From Isoetes taiwanensis (lineage: Eukaryota; Streptophyta; Lycopodiopsida; Isoetales; Isoetaceae), in assembly GCA_021234155.1 (NCBI GenBank), contig JAJEKV010000004.1, positions 14,044,716 to 14,108,715 of the forward strand: a stretch of DNA of 64,000 nt, given 5' to 3'. The notes under the pieces were generated by a model. The model made no database searches. It saw nothing but the letters and a program-made list of their open reading frames with translations, and was not told the origin of the DNA. The translations under genes were made by a program, and so were the position numbers. Every line of letters begins with the position of its first letter. Within the stretch, counting starts at the first letter, position 1. Of this stretch, positions 34,429 through 45,814 are shown piece by piece.

Positions 34429-35689
34429 GAAAATTTCAATAGATAATTTCCAACCAAATCTCTTGTGACTTGATCGGGGAGTACTCAGAGTCTTCCAAAA
34501 TCCTTCTAGTCATGCTCAGCAATGATCACAGTAAGGTTTGTACACTTCTGGGCCTTCAAAAATGTCTCGATTGTATGTCCTCTGTATATAGTTTCAAATT
34601 TTGGTTTCGGTGGTTTTTTGTCATAAGTTTAGGCTTGATCTGTTGCTTAAGTTCCGGAATCCAAAAATAGGGTGGTCTCAGAGGGAATGGAGCGCGGGAA
34701 GGCAAGATTCGAGCCGGATTTCTAGTTTTAGGGTTCTTCAAATGAGTATTTTAAAACCTTCAGCGATCTACGGTTTATATTTTTGAAAGAATATATCGCT
34801 GTAGATATCTTTGTATTTGGCCATTTTTGAGATCTCACCCAATGGTTCAAGGTATTTATCCAAGGAAGTCTTAGTAATAACAACAAATTCTTAAACCATA
34901 GGAGATTTTCCACACGTGTGAAGGATAGAAAATCCTTTGGGCATCTTTTAGCAAAGTTTTTGGAATATACCACAAGGAATATGGTGGAATAAGAATGAAG
35001 GCAAAAGAAATTATGAAGAACCATTAAGGGGGCAAAATAATAAGAACAAGGAGGAATATATTTTTTGAAGCCAATGCTTTGAGTAGGTTTCCAAATAGGC
35101 AAGGTGATGGCATGTTTGAAAGAAGTGATAAAGAGCTTGGGCATGATAGCAATTATGGCAAGGAAAGCAATGATAAGGGAATGAACTAAAGGTATGTTAC
35201 AATGCTGAGCCACAAGTGCAAAAAATGGGGGTGGTGGGGTAAATGTTTATGACAAAGAAAAGCAATTTTTTAGGGCAATGGTGTAAAGTGGTCATGAAGA
35301 GTAAATAGGGGAAATGTCATGGGATAATGGGCAATAAGTTATGGATATGGAAAGAAAATGGCTAGGCAAGGTGAATGACAAGGATGGGACCACATACAAA
35401 GGAATCTTCCAAACTTCAACTTCCAAACTTCAAGCAATGTCTTCCAAACTTCACAACCCAGAATCTTCTAGAGCATATTCTTTGACTAAGCATTTTGACC
35501 TCTAATAAATTACCTCATGTGAGTCTTGAACCTTGAATACTTGTTGACTTGAAGAATGAAATCCCCTTGACCTCCACATCAATGTTAAATACCAAGATTC
35601 TTCCAAACTTTGACCTAGTCTTCTAAGATAAGTTGACCTAGTTTGAATGCATAGACCACAATTAGCATGTTGCCCTTTTGGGGGCAACA

Positions 35690-37944
35690 ATATCTCTTTT
35701 ACAATCTCGAATGAGTTAACACCAACCATCATCTCAAACACCGTAAGATGTCATCTTCACCTAAGTAGGCACCATCAACAACTTCTTTTGTAAAAGCTAC
35801 AACAATGAAAGTTTAACCCTGGTCATGTAGATCTATTATCTCAATCAAACTTCTGAGTACTTTCTATAGGCGGTGCTACATCTTTCAGACTAGAAGCACG
35901 ACTTTCAATTGCCAGTGTCCAAACTATGGTCTCAAGTTGTTCTTCTTCCATCTCGCAAAAGAACCAACATCCTCTAGTAGATAATCATGTGATGGAGTTA
36001 TTGAGTGTTACTAGGCCAATACATGATATACAAAAGCATTGGACAAAGGTGTCCAAGAAAAATGCCAAATATGATTGATGGAGATCTTGTTAATTTACAA
36101 TGTAGCTAAGTCAACTTAGATGACTTACATAATTAAAATAAGTAGTTGAGGCACCTTAAAGAACTACAATAAAATGGATTGCTTCTCTTAGCTCCAACCT
36201 ATGCAAATGCCAAAGTGACCCAGATTAGCAATTAAAATTGGTAATAGTTTGTAGATGAATCTAACATACGAGTGAGGTTCCAATACATGTTGGATGAATT
36301 AGAAAAGAAAAAGAGAGGATGAATCTACCATAGAGATGAAGTTTCAACACATACATGTTGGAACTTGAATAATAAAAAAACTCTACAGGGTTAAGATTAA
36401 ACGACGTGAGGCAAAGGCGAAATAAAAACATGTCTAGGCTAGATCTAAACATGACCGATGTCAAGGAACGTGTGAACATGTTAGATAAGTGAATGATGGA
36501 TGAATTGAAAAAAAAAACAAAAGGGCCTTAAATGATACATTTTAAATAATAAAAAGACTCAAATTTTACATTTTAGGGTTAGGGTTGAACGAGATGAGAG
36601 TTAAGGTTTGCGTTTAGGGCGAACGGAGAAAGAGCAGACACAGCAAAGATTAGGGCAAAGAGTTTTTACTAAGGAAAGAGCAAACGTAGAGTTGGGTTTG
36701 CTTGAATCAGCGGATGCAACAGAAAGGATGGAGCTAGCGGATTCAACACCAGCATTCCGGAATCAATGGCGACACCAACATTCCAGAATCGAGCTGTGCT
36801 AAACAAATTTATCTGCAGGTAATGAGCTGCTGTAGGTAATGATTCGGCCAAACAGGTTTGAACAAAAAGCATGGTTTGCATCTTTTCCTCCGGATGTTCT
36901 AAATCTAGCTGCAATTTGTTAAAAAGATATTAGAGGCAGAGCGAAAGCTCTGCCATAAGCTGGTGTTAACCCCAGGTTGACAATGATTGTTTTGAATCGG
37001 TTGTCTGCCTTGTTAATTCGAGAAAGTCTGATCTCACGCATGCTATAATAGTGTTTCCAATTTTGGTTGTTCATTTTTAATGAAGACCATAGTATAATCG
37101 GTGATGTTGATGAGCTTTGTGCAGGTCTCATATTTGCAATGCTACCACATATTTAAACATTACGAGCCAACAGTGTTTGCAAATCAATAAGGTAATGAAA
37201 TGGCAGCCTTATCCTTCTAAGTGCTAACAATTACATGTGCTATCAACATTTTGTGCAGTTTTGCCCAGTATGCAGTGCAAAAGAATCTGGCAGTTCTTCA
37301 TAGAAGATCTGTCAGGCTCTGCTCTATCTTGTGAGAGCTAATGATGCTCTAATGTTTCAGATAGTTCAAATGCTGTTGAAGACAGAGATAGCGTGTGAAG
37401 GTGAATCGAGATAGCAATATCTTAATAATAATTCCATGTTAATTTTAGTCTGGTGAATTTATTTGCCACCGTGGGACATTGCAGTTTGCAAACGAAATGT
37501 CATTTGTGACAGACCAGGTTAGAAAGCAACCGTTGTAGAGGACACCTCCAATAAGAGATGGGGTCTGATCTACTCCCCATAATCAAAAGCTAGAAAATTC
37601 CTTTCAATACTTTGAGGAAATGTGAGAATATGACGAAGGATGTGGTAAATAGGGTCTCATGTTATCCTGCTGGAGATGTACCATGGATATATTTAGCAAG
37701 AGAAGGTAATCTAAAGATAAATTTGAAATATATTAGAGTGTCTTTTATTTCCCTGTTCAAACACTAAAATTTGTGAGATTTGTGCTATGTGTATTTGTGG
37801 AGGAGGGGAGGATTCATGAGAAGTGGCATCTCATGTCACCTCTTTTCAAAGTTCAGATCCGTTGATTCAAACTAGAGGATTCAGACAGGAACTCTTCTAG
37901 CCAATTCATGAAGGTAAGGGAAATGTATCCTGAAACATGCACTT
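35690..37944. other. Transposon right interior, no gene recognised
   Basis: Belongs to the CACAAGGCACCC transposon. It holds short open segments only and an imperfect direct repeat near 36250-36360 (GATGAATCTA...ACATGTTGG). Confidence 0.4.
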
Positions 37945-38400
37945 TTGCAAATGGTGTCACTGAACGTAATTGATGCATACTTGATTCTGATTATGTCTGG
38001 GTTATGCTTGGGTTGCCAGGATTATTCTTCTCAATCTGGAATTTATGTTGTAATATGCAGGAACTATTTTGGTGAAATCAGTTTAGATTTTCGACTTCCA
38101 AGCTACTCCCCTGTTGAGGAGTCAAATCTTATCGTAGATTCTGTGTGTGACAGTTTCAACAGCACATCGGAAAGAAGAAATCTTCTACGTTTCTATGGCC
38201 AGCTCATTGGAAATACTACTTTTTTCAGGTTAGAGGCAGATGGAGATATTCATAGTTACAGTTGGGATAGCACAGTGTTAAAATGGCAAACTTTGTTCAG
38301 CTTGTTTGAACACAAGAAATGTGATCTTCCTGACATATGTGGACCATATGGGATATGTTACAAGGGAACTTGTATACATATACAAGTAGTTTTTATTTAA
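37945..38400 (+). pseudogene. Lectin-like (G-type lectin/EP1-type) gene fragment inside the transposon
   Basis: A 151-codon ORF whose second half reads FRLEADGDIHSYSWDS then CDLPDICGPYGICYKGTC. The order FRLxxDGxxxxYSW followed by a Cys-rich CGPYGIC segment is characteristic of the B-lectin to EGF-like transition in plant S-locus/G-type lectin receptor kinases and EP1-like glycoproteins. No kinase or complete lectin domain is present. The sequence before it (TAATATGCAG) could be a retained acceptor. It looks like a host gene piece carried by the transposon. Confidence 0.5.
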
Positions 38401-39185
38401 TAAATTATGGTAATGTGCGGAGGATAAGTCAGATACGAAGAAAGTGATTTAGTGCATGACTAAAGTATCCACTTTGGGTATAATGCACAATATATGGTTA
38501 AAATGGGGTTCAAATCCTCATAGCTTTGATTTATTTGTTTTTATTATTTTTTGATCTTGCAAGCTTATGGAATTTGGGACTATCTTTTAGAAACCCATCT
38601 AGGCTTTGGAAAACAAGACGGTAGTGATATATGCTTCAGATAACACACCAATTATGAAGGGTTTGAACAAAGAAACCACTACAAGTTAAGAAAATAAAAT
38701 TATATGGTGTTATAAAGTATCTTAATCTGCTTTCGAAAACAAAACACTAGTGATTTATGACCTTTAACCACTCCATAAAAAACTTACTAAACCATCGTCC
38801 CATACTAAAAGCATTACGGGGTTTGATGCATAAACATGCAAGGCTTTAGGCCATTAAACAATCATGACCTATGACATGTAAACACAAGGAGAACCATATA
38901 AATTTACCACATCAATAAGTCATGCTATTTTAGCATTCTAAAAACCACGTATATATAACAATATATTAACCACGTCTTATTACCACCATACCACACCACA
39001 TTCACAAACCATGCATATAAAGCATTATATTTAATTATTGCTTTTAAACATGTTAGAAAACCACCTTGGTGAACACCATATAAAATTCATATAAGGTTTT
39101 TAATGATATCAACCCACAAAGATGTATTGGTTTTATTAAGCGGTTATATATATATAACTAGGGTAAAAACCCATATTGGTTTTAA
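38401..39185. repeat. Right subterminal repeat region of the transposon
   Basis: AT-rich, with many AAACCAC, ACCACAT and ACCATAT motifs, the inverse of the left subterminal TGGTTT repeats. AATGATATCAACCCACAAAG (about 39100-39119) is shared, reverse-complemented, with the second copy near 59670-59690. Confidence 0.65.
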
Positions 39186-39201
39186 TTTTGGGTGCCTTGT
39201 G
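39186..39201 (-). repeat. Right terminal inverted repeat, copy 1
   Basis: TTTTGGGTGCCTTGTG, the exact complement of 16402-16417. Confidence 0.8.
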
Positions 39202-39941
39202 ATCTTGAAAATGGCAACTGTCACTTCTGAAAGTCTGAAGGATGCAGAATCAATGTGGACTGTTCAAAAAAAGCCAGGGTACAAAGTTTCGAGAATTTAC
39301 CCCCTATTATTGGAAAAGCCAAGACTAAAAATGTCCATAAAGTGGAATTGCCAGGAAAAAAAGGCTATTAAATTAGCCAAAATTGGATGGAAGTTATATT
39401 GCTCAAGAAAGATGGTTATTTTTAGATGGTTAATCCTAAATCAGAGTCTTTCTTGTAACACAAGAGCAGCAAAGTTTCAGGATATTATTGATGAATCGTG
39501 TAGCCTAGGGTGTGGCAACAGTGAAACTCCTTTGCATATTTTTCAATGCCCATGGCTTGAACCCTTCTGAACTGGATTAGGAAACTCTCTAATATCTCAA
39601 CAGGAACAAATGAAAGAGATTTTTTGAAGTTCTTGGAGGAAGGAGATAGATTTGTGGCATCAATCAGAACAATAGCTTTATGGTGCATATGGATTCATAG
39701 AAACAGAGTGGCATATCAGCACCATGGACCTTCTCTAAACTGGTTGAAAGGACAATTCATAGGGAGGTTGATAGAAACTGCCCTTGCTCACAAAATGGAA
39801 AAAGGACTGCAATATGATAAAGAATGGGATAGAGTAGGATCTTTTAAAGGGCTCTATAATTTCTTTGACTTGATTATGAGGGAGCAGGAAGGAATGCTTC
39901 AGAGCACTGATAGTAATGGACCATGGCCGATTATTTCTTAA
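39202..39941 (+). pseudogene. LINE-A ORF2 C-terminal part (zf-RVT)
   Basis: Continues ORF2 of 13567-16401. KIGWKLYCSRKMVIFRWLI, then CSLGCGNSETPLHIFQC, is the zf-RVT domain (to 39570). After a frameshift, 39624-39941 gives TIALWCIWIHRNRVAYQHHG, the usual end of plant LINE ORF2. Confidence 0.8.
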
Positions 39942-39981
39942 ATACTAACTCATTTGCTTTTTTATTTACAGCTCAACTGAA

Positions 39982-40330
39982 CAAAATGATTTCCCAGAGA
40001 TCGGGCAGGATGTATGATGCAGAGGGGCAGCTAAGTAGAACAGAGATTGAGGATCAATTGGTGGCCTTGAAGATAGCAATGGTTAGGGCTAAGACAATCA
40101 AGAAACTTCTGAAGGATGGAGCTGTTTGGGAACACAATATGATGAAGCCTGTTTTTCGAAATTTATATGATAGGGAGCTGAGGCAGAAAGAAGCAATTAT
40201 CACCACTCTTCTGAACCAAACTATGCACACGGTACGGGAGCTAGACCAATGGCTACAGATCTTTGGCAAGAGAAGAGTAGAGGAATTCTCCCTCGGGAAC
40301 CTTATTCAAGCCGAATACAATATCTTCTGA
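39982..40330 (+). CDS. Small ORF in LINE-A 3' region, unknown
   Basis: About 115 codons from ATG 39982 (MISQRSGRMYDAEGQ), inside a longer open segment from 39923. Charged, predicted helical (EDQLVALKIAMVRAKTIKK, RELRQKEAIITTLLNQTM), without a recognised domain. A pyrimidine-rich tract ending TTTATTTACAG precedes it and could act as a splice acceptor. It lies between ORF2 and the A-tail, where plant LINEs normally have only 3' UTR. Confidence 0.35.
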
Positions 40331-40572
40331 GTAAAAGTAATTATCCAGATACTACTATCTATCTACAGAAGACCTATAAACTTATTGATATTTTGTTTAG
40401 CAAGTACTTAAGTAGTGTTTATATCTAAGTAAAAGCTATACATCAACCTAGTATAAAGGTGATGTTGTTGCAATCCTTTAGCTATATAATTATAGCTAGT
40501 AATATATACTTCATGTTTTGATGAATATAAAATACTGCCATTTCTTCAAAAAAAAGAGAGAAAAAAAAAAGG

Positions 40573-41480
40573 GAGTTGAAGGTTTCGCGGGATTATACTG
40601 AATAGAATTTAGCCACTGGTTTCATTCGACATTCTTAGTCCCCTGCTGGAGCGCCTATCTTCTTCGTAAAAATGAAGGATGACTCTCTGTGTCTGGTCGT
40701 TGATTATCGTGGCCTCAATAAAATCACAGTGTCAAATCGGTATTTGCTTTCTCTGATCCCAGAGTTGCTGGAGCGACTCCAAGGTGTGCATTGTTTTACG
40801 AAGATTGATCTTCGGGGTGTCTATAATCTTATCCAGATCCCAAAAGGTGATGAGAGGAAAACAACTTTTCGTACTCACTATGGCCATTTTGAGTACACAG
40901 TCATGCCGTTGGGGCTTACCAATGTTCTAGCAATATTCCAACATATGGCCAATGATGTCTTCCAGGACTTTGAGAAGTGTCAGTTCGAACAGGATAATGT
41001 GGAGTTCCTTGGCTATCATATCACTCCATATGGAGTCTCTATGGCTTCTGAAAAGATCAGCATTGTTTTAGAGTGGCAAACACTTTCATCCGTTCGAGAT
41101 GTTCAGTGTTTTCTTGGGTTTGCCAATTTCTATCAGCGTTTCATTCCGGATTATTCGAAGATTGCCCTTCCTTTGACATGCCTCACGGTCAAGGACGTGC
41201 CATTTGAATGGAGTGTGGAAGCGAAATCTGCTTTCGTTACTCTGAAGCATGCTTTCACCACGGCACCAGTTCTTGCTCATGTAGATCCTTTGCGGCCATA
41301 TGTTGTCGAAGCAGATGCTTCTGATTTTGATCTTGATGGTATCCTGTCACAGGAGGGGGATGACCATGAATTGCATCCGATCGCCTATCACTTGCGGAAG
41401 CTTCAGGCTGCTGAAATCAACTATCCCATTTATGACAAGGAGTTGTTGGCGATAGTTGATTCTTTCGAGGAGTGGAGATG
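40573..41480 (+). pseudogene. Chromovirus RT/RNase H, copy 2 (catalytic box deleted)
   Basis: Resumes chromovirus pol after LINE-A. 40672-41484 is a single open frame with CLVVDYRGLNKIT, FTKIDLRGVYNLIQIPKG, MPLGLTNVLAIFQHMAND, then directly [17 protein letters not shown]. About 42 codons present in copy 1 between these last two, including YLDD, are missing without loss of frame. RNase H follows (VEADASDFDLDGILSQEG). Confidence 0.88.
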
Positions 41481-43275
41481 TTAGGGATCTCCTTATAAGG
41501 TCACAGTCTATAAATCTTCAAAATCTAGAATATTTCCAGTCTGCTCGAGTGCTCAACCATTGCCAGGCCCGGTGGCACACTCAAGTACTATCTCGCATTG
41601 AGTTTGTGATCAAGTACCTCCCTCCAAGGGAAGCCTGATACCTTGTCTCGATGCTCCTACCTCGAATCTAAGCCACGAGATCCTGCATTTGATCAGCAAT
41701 CATAAGTTATTCTAAGGCCTGGTCGGTTCCAGCTTATGGCCCTCATTTTATTCGAGAGGCCTCATGATACAGCCTTGTTGGAGTCTGTTCGAGCATCTAT
41801 ATCCTCCGATCCAGTGGCCCAAAATGTATTCTCACCCCTTGGCTCGGCATCATCTTCTCAGCAAATGCGATCAAACTATAGGTTCGAGATGGATTCATGT
41901 TCCGTGATGAGCTTCTGTATGTGCCAAATGGTGCTTCTAGGCTTCGGGTTCTCCAGGCTTGCCATGATTCACCTATGGCCGGACGCTTTGGAGTAGCCAA
42001 GACTCTTGAACTTATTAGTCGAGAGTATTGGTGGCCTAGGCTTCGTTGCTCTGTCGAAGCTTTTATTCGATCCTGTGACATCTGCTATAGAGTAAAGGTT
42101 CCAAGGCATCTTCCTCATGGCCGTCTTCAGCCACTATCGGTACCAGATGGACCTTGGAAGAGCATTTCTATAGACTTTATTCCGGAGCTGCCACTCTCTC
42201 GGTGTTATGATGCCATCATGGTGATTGTTGATCATTGCTCTAAGATGGCTCATTTTATTCCCTGCAACATCACCATCACCAGTGAGGGAACAATGGATCT
42301 TCTTCTTCATGAAGTAGTCAGACTTCACGGCTTGCCTGATACTATCGTCAACGATCGTGGACCGCAATTCGCCGCAGATTTTTGGAAGCGGCTTTTGGAG
42401 TTATTGCATATCGATCGTCACTGACATCTGGTCATCCTCCAGAAAGTAATGGGTAGAAGAGCGCAATAGTCAGACTCTGGAGCAATATTTAAGATGCTTT
42501 ATCAGTTATCAGTAGGATGATTGGGTCGATTATCTTCCATTGATTGAGTTTGCCTATAACAACACAGTACATGCTTCTATTGGCCAGACACCGTTCTTTC
42601 TAAACTCTGGTCAGCATCCTTGTTGATCCCTTAGTGGCGTTGGCGGTGACTCTGTCAATCCTAATGCCGAGTCTCGACTTGAGAAACTCTGTGCTTTTCA
42701 ATCGGATCTTCAGCATCATTTTCACCGAGCACAGGAATGCTATCGACATTATGCCAATTTGCATCGACATGAAGCTCCTAAATTTCACGTTGGTGACTTT
42801 GTCTGGCTTCTTCATAGGAACCTCCCTACGTCACGTCCCTGCAACAAGCTTGACTATCGTCCCATTGATCCTTACCGGATCACAGCTCAGATCAGCAATG
42901 TGGCATTCCGGCTCGAGCTCCCTCCAGTTGTTTGGTTCCATCTAGTATTTCATGTTTCCCTATTGGAGCCCTACACAGTTAATACTTTCTCGGATCGCAT
43001 TTCTCCGCCGCCACCACCAGTAGAAGTTGATGATCAGGAGGAGTTCGAGGTTTAAGAGATTCTGGACTCCAGGTTTCTTCGTCGGCGATTGTATTACTTT
43101 GTCGATTGGGAAGGTTACTCACCAAGTGATAGAACCCGGGAGCTTGTTGAGAATCTGACTAATGCTCCTGATAAAATTGCGGAGTTTCACCGGCGTTACC
43201 CGGATAAGCCAAGTTTGAGTACTCCGGCCCCAGCTCCGAGGACTCGTCGCCGTCGTAGGAGGGGGGTGGTGTGAC
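41481..43275 (+). pseudogene. Chromovirus integrase and chromodomain, copy 2
   Basis: Integrase 41897-42424: zinc domain (CHDSPMAGRFGVAKTLEL ... CDICYRVK), core with SIDFIPELP and IVNDRGPQFAADFW. The third catalytic residue is lost, since the PESNG region runs into a stop. 42759-43055 encodes the C-terminal GPY-like region. After one in-frame stop, 43089-43274 gives the chromodomain YYFVDWEGYSPSDRTREL, ending in an Arg-rich stretch. Confidence 0.85.
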
Positions 43276-43789
43276 GACCATATGGATATTTTTATTATAC
43301 GAACATTATACTCTTATGTACAAAAGATGGTCATCACATGGATGCAAAAGGGTAGTTGCACAAAACAAGATTTGAAGTCGCAACCTTCTAGTTGCGAATC
43401 ACACATCTTTATCAAGTGCACTACCAATATTTATTAAAGACATTCCATCATGTTTTTCTCATACGTAGGGCTATTTTCAAGAGGTTTTAAAATATTCTAG
43501 GACCTATATGCATGCTCGACACTTGGCATGATTTCATCCATTGGAGTGGCGCGATTCTGACTGTTGGCCTAGATACATAAGGAGGCACCTCTTTCTTGTC
43601 GAACCATTCCGGTTCAACGCCAGTCTTGAGCCTTCTAGGCATCTGTCTCGTGTTCCTGCTTGCCTTCGGGCCATTGTACTCTTGATTCATGTTCACATAT
43701 CAGATTTTTTGCCGATCTTGGTGTATTTTTTCCCTATTTCTTGCATAATTTTCCACGTATTTTCCTTGTTTCCGCGTAGGTTCATGACA
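43270..43789 (+). repeat. 3' LTR of chromovirus copy 2 (520 bp)
   Basis: TGTGACGACC...TTCATGACA, matching 9172-9690 in length and order, with the ATTCCGGTTCAAC segment kept. Followed by ggaat. Confidence 0.9.
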
Positions 43790-45814
43790 GGAATAGAGGC
43801 CATATGCAACGACAACATGGAATGGGATTTTTCTTTGCCGCGTTATCTAAAAACAAAGCGCATTCTGATCAAAATATCTGAAACACAAACTGCATCATTG
43901 ACTATAACAGAACATATAAAAAAGAATACCTGAGCAAATGCAAAGACCTCCTCCTCCAAGAAAAGTCAGGCCAAAATTCAAGTTTCGACGACCTCTTATG
44001 TGCCGTGAGAAGAGCCCCAAATGGCTATGGCGAGAAAAATGGCAAGAAAATCGTAGGCTTTCTGGACCGTCCAACCTAATCTTCTAACTACATCTGAACC
44101 ATCTAATAATAAGGTGTGGTTCACGACACATCCTAAAACATTATAATATAGGAGGATAAACCAAAATAGAAAACCAATTCAAGCAAAACAAGTTGGAAAA
44201 CTTAGAAAAACACCCCTATATTTATGTAAAATCATGAAAGTGCATCTGTTTTTGGGGTAGCTTTGATGGAAATGGCCATAACTTTGTTGTGAAGGTTCAA
44301 ATGGGAATGTGCCCTTCAGATGCATTGTAGATGAGGATAATATTTTTTCCATCACAGCTAAAATCACCTAAATTGAAGGCCAAAATCTTAGGTTATGCTT
44401 TCCTAAACCTTTACAGCTTTTTGTGTATTAAAAGTAACATAACTTGTGATTCCAAATTCCAATTCAAGTGATCTAGCTCGACGTGAAGATGTCGTCCGTA
44501 TCTACAATGCATCTAAAGGACACATTCCATTCTAGATTATCTCAAAACAATTGCAGTCATTTCCATTAAGAATAGCCCTAAAACGGGGGCATTTTCACAA
44601 TTTTGCATAAATAGAGGAGAAATTTTATAAATTTCCAAAAATAATTTGCATAGTTGGATGCCATTCTGCACCACAAGAGGGACCCGCGATCGGCAATAGT
44701 GGGGAGTGAGTCTCCTAAGTGCCCGAATGCCACCAACTGCAATTCCCCTACAACAAAGAAGTTGCGAAAGCCATTTTTATGCATGTTTACGAAGATCCAG
44801 GAGGTTTTTGCACAAGAGTTTTCCAACATCCTACGACAAATCTCTTCCATTTTTTTCATAAATCCGGTAAGTTATAGCACAAAAGCTAGCACATGTTTGG
44901 CATAAGGAAGAAGATTTTGTTGTCATTTCCACAAATCTAGAAAACACAGCTGACATAATCTTCTAGCTCCACCTGGCAAGCTTCCACAGATTATGCAATT
45001 CATCTGCAACGAAATGACACTAACCCCTCAAGTCCTAACCTAATATTTACTGGTTGACTATCGATTGAGTGGAATGGAGCACCCAACTTCCCCATTTTAG
45101 AGAGCAGCGATTATATTAAGAGTAGCACCATAAAAGAAATTTAAACTAGACATTTAAGATCTTGCTTTTGAGGGAAATCTACGACAAGATTAGCCTCACT
45201 TAATTCAAATTCTTAAGGTCGAGGAATTAACCCTATCAGTTAATCACTATCAATTAATCGAGTGTTTTGAACCTATCAATTGAGCAAGTGTTTTGAAGTT
45301 CAAAAGAGTGTTTTCAACCTATCAATTGATCAAGTGTTTTGAAGTTCAAGAGAATTAAATTGAATGTTTTTTAGCATCCACGGAGGCCAATGGACTTGGT
45401 AATTGCTAAACGCTACAAATGGAATGAGAACGCAAGTGCCAATTATGACATGCCATTGTATAATTGATTCACTTATTTGAGTTATGTAATTCTCAAAGTG
45501 GAGTCTGTCCCTTTTAAGTTTTAAGCATTTGGTTGGTCCCTAATTGATTAATGAAGAGGCAGCTTTGCCCCAAAAAGTCCTTTTGAACTTGAAAGAGAAC
45601 AACAAACAAAACTGAAAAGGCAGAAAGTTGTCTTTTTCCAAAGTCAGTGGCAATCCATGACCCCATTCAATGTTCACAAGGTCAGCTATGGCAGACTAAA
45701 GTTAGTGTACAAGGATAATAAAAACAATAATATATGGAGGAAAAACTGTTCATATATCAGCCAGAATCACATTGGGAAATGCAAAATATGGTACAATTTG
45801 ATCACAGCAGCCTC
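43790..45814. other. Intergenic, with short tandem repeats
   Basis: No gene seen. At about 45230-45355 a unit containing CCTATCAATTGA(G/T)CAAGTG and TTTTGAAGTTCAA is repeated imperfectly three times. The last part presumably includes the 3' UTR of the B-box gene. Confidence 0.45.

Larger units (their letters stand above)
18353..35689 (-). mobile_element. Tat-like Ty3/gypsy element, minus strand, with two inserts
   Basis: LTRs at 18353-20421 and 30045-35689 share TGTTGACCC...GGGGCAACA ends and are flanked by a perfect 5-bp duplication atatc (18348-18352 and 35690-35694). On the minus strand the order is gag, protease, archaeal-type RNase H, RT, RNase H, integrase, then a long 3' untranslated region. 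The 2-kb LTRs and the extra RNase H point to the Tat lineage. It is interrupted by LINE-B in the right LTR and by the element at 23600-26984 in RT. Excluding LINE-B the LTRs are about 2,069 and 2,076 bp and highly similar, so the insertion is fairly recent. Confidence 0.9.
30045..35689 (-). repeat. 5' LTR of Tat-like element, split by LINE-B
   Basis: Pieces 30045-30873 and 34443-35689 together match the left LTR. LINE-B and its duplicated target account for the extra length. Confidence 0.9.
16402..39201. mobile_element. DNA transposon with CACAAGGCACCC termini, copy 1
   Basis: Terminal inverted repeats CACAAGGCACCCAAAA (16402-16417) and its exact complement (39186-39201) interrupt LINE-A ORF2. 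Both ends are rich in short subterminal repeats: TGGTTTT-type on the left, AAAACCA/CCACAT-type on the right, in opposite orientation as in CACTA (CMC) elements. Ends starting CAC also fit CACTA, but the classic CACTA motif is absent. No matching target duplication is visible (taa left, atc right). No transposase was recognised. About 5.5 kb is its own sequence once the Tat element is removed. Confidence 0.7.
11560..40572 (+). mobile_element. LINE-A, inserted in chromovirus copy 2 and itself split
   Basis: Plant L1-type LINE. A perfect 15-bp target duplication GAGTTGAAGGTTTCG flanks it at 11545-11559 and 40573-40587, and it ends in an A-rich tail (about 40548-40572). ORF1 with a zinc knuckle, ORF2 with endonuclease and RT, and the zf-RVT C-terminus are all present. 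The CACAAGGCACCC transposon (16402-39201) splits ORF2 after the RT domain. Its own length without that insert is about 6.2 kb, so it may be full length. Confidence 0.88.
9172..43789 (+). mobile_element. Chromovirus copy 2, split by a nested insertion
   Basis: Same family as copy 1: 5' LTR 9172-9690, gag and protease to about 10923, start of pol to 11559, then pol resumes at 40573 and ends in the 3' LTR 43270-43789. Subtracting LINE-A (11560-40572) and one 15-bp target copy leaves about 5,590 bp, matching copy 1. The flanks ggaaa (left) and ggaat (right) agree at four of five bases, a plausible decayed target duplication. Gag has one in-frame TAG. RT lacks its catalytic box, so the copy is dead. 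Confidence 0.9.

Noticed and set aside
44578-44905. Overlapping open segments on both strands
   Set aside because: No motif, no splice context and no transposon ends; not supported as a gene.
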